A program made the translations under genes and the position numbers. Below the pieces are notes generated by a model, which worked only from the letters and a program-made list of their open reading frames with translations, did not search any database and had not been told where the DNA came from. Positions 1 to 5,585 of a stretch of DNA of 5,585 nt are shown one piece after another (within the stretch, counting starts at the first letter, position 1; the number at the start of each line of letters is the position of its first letter). This stretch comes from a bacterium (lineage in GTDB: Bacteria; Krumholzibacteriota; Krumholzibacteriia; WVZY01), in contig JAPUJU010000035.1 of assembly GCA_027296025.1 (NCBI GenBank), positions 1-5,585 on the forward strand, written 5' to 3'.

Positions 1-1
1 C

Positions 2-493
2 GACGTAAAATTCGGCGTAATGATCGAGACGCCGTCCGCTGTCGCCATTGCGGATGCGCTTGCGAAAGAAGTTGACTTCTTTTCCATCGGTACGAATGAC
101 CTCATTCAGTACACGATGGCGGTCGATCGCGGAAACAGCAAGATTGCGCACCTATACCAGCACCTGCACCCCAGCATCATCCGGTTTCTGAAGATGACAG
201 TAGATGCGGCCCATAAGCGCGGCATTCCAGCGACGATCTGCGGTGAGATGGCGGTCGATCCCCTGTCGACGGTTGTCCTCATCGGTCTCCAGGTCGACGG
301 TTTCAGCTGCAGTCCAAACATGATGCCCGAGGTGAAGCGGATCATCCGCTCAGTGACGTTCGACGAGTGCAAGATGCTCGTCAAAAGGATTCTGAAATAC
401 CCCACGACTGAGAAAATTGAACGCGACGTAATCCGTTTGCTGAAGGAGCGGGTTCCCGACCTCGAGATGTTCAAGGACAATCTATGGCAGTAG
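2..493 (+). CDS. ptsI: PTS enzyme I (phosphoenolpyruvate-protein phosphotransferase), C-terminal part
   Basis: This cytoplasmic enzyme takes phosphate from phosphoenolpyruvate and passes it to HPr, the first step of the PTS. Only the last 163 residues are present. The frame is open to the left edge, so roughly 400 N-terminal residues (HPr-binding and phospho-His domains) lie outside, judged against the usual 570-590. What remains is the PEP-binding TIM barrel. It shows the strand MIETPSA with a metal-binding Glu (codon 26-28), the PEP-utilizing-enzyme signature DFFSIGTNDLIQYT (near 77-118) with the second metal ligand Asp, the VDRGN loop, and the active-site Cys in ICGEMA (codon 239-241), which corresponds to E. 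coli Cys502. All key residues seen are intact, so the protein looks active. The segment after the Cys reads FSCSPNMMPEVK where characterised enzymes have an FSMS-type motif. The stop lies inside the next gene's start region (10-base overlap), which suggests translational coupling. PEP synthase and pyruvate phosphate dikinase share the barrel, but the DLIQYTMAVDR wording favours enzyme I. Confidence 0.93.
   Translation, partial: DVKFGVMIETPSAVAIADALAKEVDFFSIGTNDLIQYTMAVDRGNSKIAHLYQHLHPSIIRFLKMTVDAAHKRGIPATICGEMAVDPLSTVVLIGLQVDGFSCSPNMMPEVKRIIRSVTFDECKMLVKRILKYPTTEKIERDVIRLLKERVPDLEMFKDNLWQ
473..477 (+). promoter_or_regulatory. Ribosome binding site for the PGI/PMI gene, inside ptsI
   Basis: AAGGA lies 6 bases before the ATG at 484 and within the last codons of ptsI. 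It supports the ATG at 484 as the start, and so the 10-base overlap of the two genes. Coupled translation is an inference from the overlap. Confidence 0.6.
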
Positions 494-1551
494 AGCCGCG
501 ATTCACGGATCTTCTGTCCGGGCGTGCGTCTGTAGATCCCTCGGATATGCTGGGCCTCCTTGAAGCGTTCCCCGAACAGATGGCGCTCGCGTGGAAAATC
601 GGTGACGCATTTGTTTCACGCCTCGGCGAGAAGGACGCGTCGCGGATCGTCGTGTGTGGGATGGGCGGATCCGCCATCGGTGGCGACCTCGTTCGTTCGT
701 ACCTCGGCAACAACCTTCGTGTTCCCCTGCATGTGAATCGCGGGTATTCGATCCCCGAATCTGCCGTTGACGGTGCGTTTTTTGTCTTTTCGAGCTACTC
801 CGGCAACACGGGTGAGGCACTTGCCGCATACGACCAGGTACGCGGAATGACGGCCGGCGCGGTTGCCATAACGAGTGGGGGCGAACTCGAGGCACGCGCG
901 AGACAGGACGGAATCCCGGTTTGCAGCATTCCCGGCGGGATGCCGCCGAGGTCGGCCATTGCGTACTCGTTCTTTCCGCTCTTGCGGGTTCTGGTTCACG
1001 TCGGGCTGGCAACGATGCCGGCCGGCGAGTTCGAGGCCGCGGTGCCGATAGTGAGCGAGACGTGTGCGCGGTTTTTGTCGGAAACGAGCGACAACGAGGC
1101 GGCAGAACTCGCGTTGCGAATTGAGGGCAAGCTGCCGTTTGTGTATTCGTGCGGCGGATTGTTCGAGGCGGTTGCAAGGCGATGGAGCTGCCAGTTCAAC
1201 GAAAACGGAAAAACGCTCGCACACCACGCGATCTTCACCGAATCGAATCACAACGAGATTGTCGGTTGGAAGGCCCTCGAGACGGTGCGTTCGTCGATTG
1301 CATTGATCTCGCTCGAAGATGAGGACGACCACGAGATGGCCCGGAATCAGCGTGATGTCGCGCTTGAGATCATTAAGCCGCTCGCCGGTGATGTGATCCG
1401 TAAAGGGGATTTCAAAGGTGGGCGCATGGTACGGATGCTTTGCGCAATGCTGCTGGGAGACTTCGTCAGCGTGTACACAGCCTACATCAACAACCTCGAC
1501 CCGACTCCTGTATCGAACATTGATTTCCTGAAAGAACGACTCAAGAACTGA
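484..1551 (+). CDS. Bifunctional phosphoglucose/phosphomannose isomerase (archaeal-type, SIS fold)
   Basis: Expected to interconvert fructose-6-phosphate with glucose-6-phosphate and mannose-6-phosphate in the cytoplasm. The 355-residue protein has two SIS (sugar isomerase) lobes. Lobe 1 has the glycine-rich VVCGMGGSAIGGD (about 56-68), the phosphate-binding SSYSGNTGE (103-111) and PPRSAIAY (154-161), whose Arg156 matches the catalytic Arg of the family. Lobe 2 has WSCQFNENGK with Glu240 and TESNHNEIVGW with His256. The 16-residue spacing equals that of Glu203 and His219 in the Pyrobaculum aerophilum enzyme, as I recall it. A Lys (350) sits five residues from the C-terminus, where that enzyme has its catalytic Lys. 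Length is a little above the roughly 300 residues of crenarchaeal members and typical for bacterial ones. It is unrelated in sequence to classical Pgi or to cupin-type ManA. Dual specificity is known for the family but cannot be proved for this protein from sequence. It lies between ptsI and a sugar nucleotidyltransferase, which fits hexose-phosphate supply. Confidence 0.9.
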   Translation: MAVEPRFTDLLSGRASVDPSDMLGLLEAFPEQMALAWKIGDAFVSRLGEKDASRIVVCGMGGSAIGGDLVRSYLGNNLRVPLHVNRGYSIPESAVDGAFFVFSSYSGNTGEALAAYDQVRGMTAGAVAITSGGELEARARQDGIPVCSIPGGMPPRSAIAYSFFPLLRVLVHVGLATMPAGEFEAAVPIVSETCARFLSETSDNEAAELALRIEGKLPFVYSCGGLFEAVARRWSCQFNENGKTLAHHAIFTESNHNEIVGWKALETVRSSIALISLEDEDDHEMARNQRDVALEIIKPLAGDVIRKGDFKGGRMVRMLCAMLLGDFVSVYTAYINNLDPTPVSNIDFLKERLKN

Positions 1552-1573
1552 CAACGAGCTCGAGGTATCCTTC

Positions 1574-1579
1574 AAGGAG
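1574..1579 (+). promoter_or_regulatory. Ribosome binding site for the nucleotidyltransferase gene
   Basis: AAGGAG lies 9 bases before the ATG at 1589, in the 37-base gap after the isomerase gene. It is a near-consensus Shine-Dalgarno sequence and fixes the start, which also matches the conserved N-terminal MKAIIPAAG of the family. Confidence 0.7.
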
Positions 1580-1588
1580 TCCCGGACT

Positions 1589-2569
1589 ATGAAAGCGATT
1601 ATTCCTGCGGCGGGAATCGGCAAGCGGCTCAGACCCCATACTTACTCACTGCCCAAGGCATTACTGTATGTTGCAGGCCGCCCGATCATTTCCCACATTC
1701 TTGACGAGGTGACGAAACTCAAGGTTAGCAGCGTCGCGCTGATCGTCGGGTACAAGGGTGATATGATCGAGGCATACGTCCGCGGGGAGTACCCGAATGT
1801 CAAAGTCGACTTCGTCTATCAGAACGAGCGCAAAGGGATCGGTCACGCGATCAACATGACGCGTGATGTGGCGGACGAGGGCGAACCGCTGCTCATCATT
1901 CTCGGCGACACGATCATCCAGACCGATCTGGCGAAAATCGTCCAGTCGGAGCACAACGCCCTCGGCGTGAAGGAAGTCGAGGACCCGCGGCGGTTCGGGG
2001 TTGCGGAGGTCGGTGGCGGGCTCATTACGAAACTCGTGGAAAAACCGAAGAATCCAGCAAGCAATCTGGCCCTCGTCGGGCTATACTACCTGTCCGACTC
2101 CTCGCTTCTCTTCGAGATGCTAAAGGAACAGATCGAGAAGGACATCCGGCACCACGGCGAATACCAGGTAACGGATGCCCTCCAGATGATGATCGACAGG
2201 GGAGCGTCTTTCAGCCCGTTCGGGATCGACGAGTGGTTTGACTGTGGGAATGCAGATGCGCTTCTCGAGACGAACCGCAAGCTGCTTGAAGAGCGGGAGA
2301 GCGCGGGGCCGGTTGATGGCTCGACGATCATCGCTCCGTCGGCGGTCGATCCGACGGCAACGATCGTCAATTCGACGATCGGGCCACACGTATCCATCGC
2401 GGCGGGGGCGACGGTGAGCGGGTCGACCATTCGGGATTCGGTCATCGATCGTGGGGCCAGGGTTGAAAACAGTGTTCTGGCGGGAAGTATCATCGGGGCG
2501 GAGGCCGTCGTCATCGGCGCTTCCGGGAAGCTCAATATCGGAGATTCCAGCGAAGTTGTTGTAACGTGA
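1589..2569 (+). CDS. Sugar-1-phosphate nucleotidyltransferase with left-handed beta-helix tail
   Basis: Expected to join a sugar-1-phosphate to a nucleoside triphosphate, giving an NDP-sugar and pyrophosphate for glycan or cell-envelope synthesis. The 326-residue protein opens with the nucleotide-binding loop MKAIIPAAGIGKRLRP (1-16), followed by LPKALL (21-26). The usual G-T-R of the loop is G-K-R here. LGDT (106-109) carries metal-binding Asp107. EKPKNPASN (151-159), LVGLYYL (162-168), EYQVTDALQ (191-199) and DEWFDCGN (214-221, with the second metal ligand Asp218) are the standard landmarks of the RmlA/GalU/GlmU-like fold. From about residue 247 to 315, short I/V-rich hexapeptide repeats with G, A and S turns indicate a left-handed beta-helix, a domain that in relatives serves oligomerisation, regulation or acyl/acetyl transfer. 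The tail is too short to be a complete GlmU acetyltransferase. The nucleobase and sugar cannot be read safely: dTTP- or UTP-glucose-1-P and GTP-mannose-1-P enzymes all share these motifs. The isomerase next door makes both glucose and mannose routes possible. Confidence 0.88.
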   Translation: MKAIIPAAGIGKRLRPHTYSLPKALLYVAGRPIISHILDEVTKLKVSSVALIVGYKGDMIEAYVRGEYPNVKVDFVYQNERKGIGHAINMTRDVADEGEPLLIILGDTIIQTDLAKIVQSEHNALGVKEVEDPRRFGVAEVGGGLITKLVEKPKNPASNLALVGLYYLSDSSLLFEMLKEQIEKDIRHHGEYQVTDALQMMIDRGASFSPFGIDEWFDCGNADALLETNRKLLEERESAGPVDGSTIIAPSAVDPTATIVNSTIGPHVSIAAGATVSGSTIRDSVIDRGARVENSVLAGSIIGAEAVVIGASGKLNIGDSSEVVVT

Positions 2570-2593
2570 TGATTCTTTAATTATCGCACGTTA
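2562..2593 (+). repeat. Small inverted repeat between nucleotidyltransferase gene and metK
   Basis: TAACGTG (2562-2568) and CACGTTA (2587-2593) are perfect 7-base reverse complements around an AT-rich loop. Two more A-T pairs can form inside if CG at 2585-2586 is bulged, and a G-T wobble outside. The left arm includes most of the stop codon of the upstream gene. There is no clear T-run after the right arm (TTGATTC follows), so a standard intrinsic terminator is unlikely. It could be a weak mRNA hairpin, a protein-binding palindrome, or chance. Confidence 0.4.
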
Positions 2594-2602
2594 TTGATTC
2601 AC

Positions 2603-2608
2603 GGGAGG
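2603..2608 (+). promoter_or_regulatory. Ribosome binding site for metK
   Basis: GGGAGG lies 5 bases before the ATG at 2614 and decides that start, which gives the expected MetK N-terminus. The 44-base gap upstream is AT-rich. I could not identify a convincing -35/-10 promoter in it, and it is too short to hold a SAM riboswitch. Confidence 0.7.
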
Positions 2609-2613
2609 ATTGG

Positions 2614-3765
2614 ATGGACGACAGTCGCTTAATCACATCAGAATCGGTTACGGAAGGGCATCCCGACAAGATTTCGGATCAGATCTCGGACGCCATTCTT
2701 GATGACATCATCGCAAAAGACCCTGACTGCAAAGTGGCCTGCGAGACGCTGACGACGACCGGCCTCGTTTGCGTCGCCGGTGAGATAACAACTACGGCGT
2801 ACGTCGACATCCCGACGATTGCCAGAGCGGTCGTTAAGGATATTGGCTACACGGACTCGCGATACGGGTTCGACGCGGAAACATGCAGCGTCATTACCTC
2901 CATCGACGAACAGTCCCCCGATATTCGGAGGGGTGTTGTCGACAACAAGGGCGCCGGTGACCAGGGAATGATGTTCGGGTATGCAAGTAACGAGACGAAA
3001 ACGCTGATGCCGATGCCGATTTTTCTCGCGCACCGGATGGCAGAGCGCCTGGCGTTTGTGCGGCGGAACCTGAAAGAAATGGAGTATCTGAGGCCGGACG
3101 GAAAAACGCAGGTAACCGTCGAGTATCAGAACGGCGCTCCGAAGCGCATCGGCGCGGTCGTTGTTTCATCCCAGCACGATGCTGATGTGGAATCGGACCA
3201 GATCCGGACCGAGATCAAGAAAAACGTCGTCGAGCACGTGTTAAGAGAGAACGGAATGAATACGGACGGTTTCAAGCTGTACGTGAACCCGACGGGCCGG
3301 TTCGTGGAAGGCGGCCCCAAAGCGGATTGCGGGCTGACCGGGCGGAAAATTATTGTCGACACGTACGGTGGCGTCGGGAGTCACGGTGGAGGCGCTTTCT
3401 CGGGCAAGGATCCGTCGAAGGTCGATCGCAGTGCGACATACGCCGCCCGCCACATCGCAAAAAATATTGTCGCGGCGGGCTTCGCGGACCGCTGCCAGAT
3501 TCAGCTGGCGTACGCGATCGGCGAGAGGGAACCGGTGTCGATGATGGTGGACACCTTTGGGACGGGTCAAGGCGATGACGGCAAACTGAACGAAACTGTG
3601 AAGGCAATGTTCGATCTGACGCCACAGGGGATCATCGAACGCCTCAACCTGAAGCGGCCCGTGTACAGGAAGACCGCCGCGTACGGGCACTTTGGACGCG
3701 AGGACGCGGACTTCACGTGGGAAGCGACGGACTATGTCGACAAACTCAAAAGCAAATTGTCCTGA
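2614..3765 (+). CDS. metK: S-adenosylmethionine synthetase (methionine adenosyltransferase)
   Basis: This cytoplasmic enzyme makes S-adenosylmethionine from methionine and ATP, releasing phosphate and pyrophosphate, and normally works as a tetramer. The 383-residue length is the bacterial norm. Landmarks in order are TSESVTEGHPDKISDQISD (8-26) with catalytic His16 and metal-binding Asp18, CETLTTTG (43-50), GEITT (56-60), the adenine-loop signature GAGDQGMMFGYA (113-124), NPTGRFVEGGP (235-245), DCGLTGRKIIVDTYGG (238-253), the P-loop-like second signature GGGAFSGKD (258-266), DPSKVDRSA (266-274), and AAYGHFGR near the C-terminus (about 365-372). No key residue is missing. A strong ribosome binding site precedes the ATG. 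The gene ends 26 bases before ahcY, which removes the inhibitory product of SAM-dependent methylation, so the pair forms a compact methyl-cycle unit. It is the bacterial type, unlike the divergent archaeal MAT. Confidence 0.97.
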   Translation: MDDSRLITSESVTEGHPDKISDQISDAILDDIIAKDPDCKVACETLTTTGLVCVAGEITTTAYVDIPTIARAVVKDIGYTDSRYGFDAETCSVITSIDEQSPDIRRGVVDNKGAGDQGMMFGYASNETKTLMPMPIFLAHRMAERLAFVRRNLKEMEYLRPDGKTQVTVEYQNGAPKRIGAVVVSSQHDADVESDQIRTEIKKNVVEHVLRENGMNTDGFKLYVNPTGRFVEGGPKADCGLTGRKIIVDTYGGVGSHGGGAFSGKDPSKVDRSATYAARHIAKNIVAAGFADRCQIQLAYAIGEREPVSMMVDTFGTGQGDDGKLNETVKAMFDLTPQGIIERLNLKRPVYRKTAAYGHFGREDADFTWEATDYVDKLKSKLS

Positions 3766-3779
3766 GGGTACCGAACGCT

Positions 3780-3786
3780 GAAAGGA
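3780..3786 (+). promoter_or_regulatory. Ribosome binding site that sets the ahcY start
   Basis: GAAAGGA lies 5 bases before the ATG at 3792. It favours this start over an in-frame GTG at 3717, which would overlap metK by 49 bases and add 25 residues with no resemblance to the AhcY family. Confidence 0.6.
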
Positions 3787-3791
3787 ATGTC

Positions 3792-5048
3792 ATGAAACAC
3801 GACGTGAAGGACATCGGTCTGGCGCCGTCCGGAAAGGACAGAATAGAATGGGCGGATGACCGCATGCCGGTGCTTCGTTCGATCCGAGATCGGTTTTCGA
3901 AGGACAAGCCACTGAGCGGGATTCGCATCGGTGCCTGCCTCCACGTGACAACGGAAACGGCGAACCTCATGCGGGCGCTCGCCGCCGCCGGCGCCGAAGT
4001 AGCACTGTGCGCGTCGAACCCGTTGAGCACACAAGACGACGTTGCCTCGAGTCTCGTCGCCGACTTTCACGTCCCCGTGTTCGCCATTCAGGGCGAAGAC
4101 AACGACACCTATTATCAGCACATTCACAATGTTCTCGATTTCAACCCACAGATCACGATGGACGACGGTGCGGACCTGGTATCGACGCTTCACAGCGCCC
4201 GCGACGACGTGCTCGAGCACGTGTTCGGCGGCACCGAGGAGACGACGACCGGAGTCATTCGCCTTCGCAGCATGGAGAAGGAAGGCGTCCTGAAGTATCC
4301 GATCGTCGCCGTGAACGACGCGGAGACAAAACACCTCTTCGACAACCGTTATGGCACCGGTCAGAGTACGATCGACGGGATCCTTCGTGCGACGAACGTG
4401 CTGCTCGCCGGTTCGATCGTCGTTGTGGCCGGCTACGGCTGGTGCGGACGTGGCGTTGCGATGCGGGCGCGCGGCATGGGCTCACACGTTATTGTACTCG
4501 AAGTGAACCCGGTCAAAGCGCTCGAAGCCGCCATGGACGGATTCACGCTGATGCCCGTCGCGGAAGCCGCAGAGATTGGCGACGTCTTTATCACGCTTAC
4601 CGGCAACATAGCGGTGCTGCGCAAGGAGCACTTCGAAAAGATGAAAGACGGCGCGATCGTCGCGAACAGTGGACACTTCAACGTCGAGTTGGACATTGAA
4701 TCACTCGAAGAAATCGCTGCGAAAAAGAAAACCGTTCGCGAGCACGTCGTGCAGTATTTGCTTCCCAATGGCCGGAGGATCAACGTTCTCGGTGAGGGCC
4801 GCCTGATCAACCTCGCGGCTGCCGAGGGCCACCCGGCTTCTGTGATGGATATGAGTTTTTCGAACCAGGCTTTTGCGTGCGAATACTTGGTAAGTCAGCA
4901 CGCATCACTCAAGAACGAAGTGGTTCGGCTGCCCGAACGCATCGACCACGAAATCGCCGCGCTGAAACTCGCGACGATGGATTACAGGATCGATTCACTC
5001 ACCGACCAGCAGGAGCGCTACCTCGCCAGCTGGAAGCACGGTACGTAG
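3792..5048 (+). CDS. ahcY: Adenosylhomocysteinase (S-adenosyl-L-homocysteine hydrolase), short tail-less type
   Basis: This NAD-dependent cytoplasmic enzyme reversibly splits S-adenosylhomocysteine into adenosine and homocysteine and so keeps methyltransferases running. The 418 residues show substrate-domain motifs CLHVTTETA with His51, SNPLSTQDDVA (75-85), DDGADL with Asp125, TEETTTGV with Glu150, and VNDAETKHLFDNRYGTGQST with Lys180, Asp184 and Asn185. Spacings match human Glu156, Lys186 and Asp190. The NAD-binding Rossmann motif is VVAGYGWCGRG (211-221), followed by the acidic end of the next strand (LEVNP, Glu237), GNIAVL (271-276) and NSGHFNVE (292-299, His295). The protein closes with LTDQQERYLASWKHGT and lacks the longer C-terminal tail, including the conserved Lys and Tyr that contact NAD in animal and many bacterial enzymes. 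In this it resembles the Thermotoga maritima and archaeal type. Thr189 stands where human AhcY has Cys195, as also in that type. Start chosen by the ribosome binding site and family fit. It is the last gene of the + strand run. Confidence 0.96.
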   Translation: MKHDVKDIGLAPSGKDRIEWADDRMPVLRSIRDRFSKDKPLSGIRIGACLHVTTETANLMRALAAAGAEVALCASNPLSTQDDVASSLVADFHVPVFAIQGEDNDTYYQHIHNVLDFNPQITMDDGADLVSTLHSARDDVLEHVFGGTEETTTGVIRLRSMEKEGVLKYPIVAVNDAETKHLFDNRYGTGQSTIDGILRATNVLLAGSIVVVAGYGWCGRGVAMRARGMGSHVIVLEVNPVKALEAAMDGFTLMPVAEAAEIGDVFITLTGNIAVLRKEHFEKMKDGAIVANSGHFNVELDIESLEEIAAKKKTVREHVVQYLLPNGRRINVLGEGRLINLAAAEGHPASVMDMSFSNQAFACEYLVSQHASLKNEVVRLPERIDHEIAALKLATMDYRIDSLTDQQERYLASWKHGT

Positions 5049-5078
5049 CCCCCGCGACCGTTGATGGAAACGCTTAGC

Positions 5079-5105
5079 CTCTGCACGTGGTTGCCGGGTT
5101 TTTTT
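5079..5105 (+). terminator. Possible weak intrinsic terminator after ahcY
   Basis: A run of seven T (5099-5105), continued by CTTGTCTT, begins about 50 bases after the ahcY stop. A weak stem precedes it: CTC-like 5079-5081 with GGG 5096-5098 (one wobble pair), one mismatch, then GCA 5083-5085 with TGC 5092-5094. The position at the end of the + strand genes fits termination, but the stem is short and imperfect. Confidence 0.4.
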
Positions 5106-5158
5106 CTTGTCTTAGACGCCAGGCTCCGGGTGTGACGAAGGGCAAACGGCCACGTTGC
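5083..5158. repeat. Imperfect inverted repeat in the convergent intergenic gap
   Basis: ACGTGGTTGCC (5085-5095) is complementary to GGCAA (5141-5145) plus CCACGT (5150-5155), with a 4-base bulge (5146-5149). GC at 5083-5084 can pair with GC at 5157-5158 across a single bulged T. About 13 pairs enclose a loop of about 45 bases that contains the T-run. The gap at 5049-5165 has no open frame or other recognisable feature. The structure could form in transcripts of either strand, so a bidirectional stop signal is possible, as is chance. Confidence 0.35.
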
Positions 5159-5165
5159 GAGCCAC

Positions 5166-5585
5166 CTAGTCGATCAAAGAGAACGTGCCCTTCTTGAAGG
5201 CGATCTCGCCGGTCAGATCATCGGTCAGCGTGATGAGGAAGTCGTAGGAACCGCTCGAGAGGTTATCCGTGTTGACGGTGATATGCTGAATGTCGTCCTT
5301 ACCATAGCTTGAGTGCTGGAACTTCGAGGCGACGACGGGGGGTGTTTCGCCGAATTGTTTCCAGAAGCGTTTCTTGTCTTTCGTATGCGGAATGATCTTG
5401 TATTCGACTGTGTACGTTGTGATACCGCGCGTATCCGGGCTGAGATTATACACTTCGAAGTAGATTGGGAGCCGGCCGTTCAGATTGTACGCACGCACCG
5501 GGTGCGGCACGATCTCGAGCGCACCGCGGGTGAAGATCGACGGTTGCGTCGCTATGGAGATTCGGCGTGCAAACAGTATGTCGCT
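5166..5585 (-). CDS. C-terminal part of an unidentified protein, probably exported, with a beta-sandwich-like domain
   Basis: The frame is open from the right edge (5585) to a TAG at 5166-5168 and gives 139 residues with no start in view. A GTG at 5508-5510 is in frame, but clear protein-like sequence continues upstream (SDILFARRISIATQPSIF), so it is not taken as the start. Visible features are LEIVPHPVRAYNLNGRLPIYFEVYNL, a run of beta-prone segments (TTYTVEYKII, IQHITVNTDNL, GSYDFLITLTD) and a final LTGEIAFKKGTFSLID. The alternation of hydrophobic and polar residues with the turn LSSGSYDFLITLTDDLTG suggests an Ig-like or C2-like beta sandwich. From memory this resembles the C-terminal domain of GWxTD-type and related exported proteins in FCB-group and neighbouring candidate phyla. 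That is a weak match, because the diagnostic N-terminal part lies outside. The gene points toward ahcY and is unlikely to share its regulation. Function unknown. Confidence 0.7.
   Translation of the reverse strand, partial: SDILFARRISIATQPSIFTRGALEIVPHPVRAYNLNGRLPIYFEVYNLSPDTRGITTYTVEYKIIPHTKDKKRFWKQFGETPPVVASKFQHSSYGKDDIQHITVNTDNLSSGSYDFLITLTDDLTGEIAFKKGTFSLID

Noticed and set aside
616..1623. 335-codon open frame on the - strand opposite the isomerase gene
   Set aside because: It is antisense to a clear conserved gene, has an Arg/His-rich low-plausibility translation and no family motif. It is a product of GC-rich codon bias.
2320..2540. Recurring ACGATC/GTCGAT-like words at the end of the nucleotidyltransferase gene
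   Set aside because: They follow from the hexapeptide repeats of the beta-helix tail and from codon choice. They are not a separate DNA repeat.
2570..2613. SAM riboswitch or clear promoter upstream of metK
   Set aside because: The gap is only 44 bases, too short for a SAM riboswitch aptamer plus expression platform, and I saw no convincing -35/-10 pair.
3717..3791. Upstream GTG extension of ahcY
   Set aside because: It would overlap metK by 49 bases and add 25 residues without family resemblance. The ATG at 3792 has a well-placed ribosome binding site.
4007..4699. 230-codon open frame on the + strand inside ahcY in another frame
   Set aside because: The translation is extremely Arg-rich and it lies fully within an intact ahcY, so it is a frame shadow.
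5508..5510. GTG as the start of the - strand gene
   Set aside because: The same frame stays open to the window edge with protein-like sequence upstream of it, and no ribosome binding site is evident, so the gene is treated as partial.

Overview
The window is ordinary bacterial chromosome. It is moderately GC-rich, densely coding, and free of mobile elements, CRISPR arrays, tRNA or rRNA genes. Five genes run head to tail on the + strand: the 3' end of ptsI (PTS enzyme I), a bifunctional phosphoglucose/phosphomannose isomerase of the archaeal-type family, a sugar-phosphate nucleotidyltransferase with a left-handed beta-helix tail, metK (S-adenosylmethionine synthetase) and ahcY (adenosylhomocysteinase). 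A sixth, partial gene lies convergently on the - strand and runs off the right edge. Its product is not securely recognised.

Layout. 2-493: ptsI C-terminus, overlapping the next start by 10 bases. 484-1551: PGI/PMI. 1589-2569: nucleotidyltransferase. 2614-3765: metK. 3792-5048: ahcY. Gaps between the + strand genes are 37, 44 and 26 bases, and every start has a purine-rich Shine-Dalgarno sequence 5-9 bases upstream, so a single operon is plausible. The 117-base gap at 5049-5165 separates the convergent genes. It holds a seven-T run after a weak hairpin, and an imperfect inverted repeat. The - strand frame at 5166-5585 encodes 139 residues, predicted mostly beta strand.

How the genes could work together (inference). 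The first three form a sugar-phosphate block. Enzyme I takes phosphate from PEP for sugar uptake or PTS signalling. PGI/PMI interconverts fructose-6-P with glucose-6-P and mannose-6-P. The nucleotidyltransferase activates a sugar-1-phosphate for glycan synthesis. The last two form two steps of the activated methyl cycle: MetK makes SAM, and AhcY removes the S-adenosylhomocysteine that methyltransferases leave behind. The AT-rich 44-base gap with a small inverted repeat before metK is the natural place for a boundary between the blocks.

Organism. Enzyme I makes this a bacterium. The AhcY is the short, tail-less type known from Thermotoga and archaea, and the isomerase is also archaeal-type. 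The right-edge protein resembles, from memory, C-terminal domains of secreted proteins in FCB-group and related candidate phyla (such as Zixibacteria or KSB1-like lineages). That placement is a weak inference. I found no convincing new system here; the findings are modest points about family variants, gene linkage and intergenic structure.
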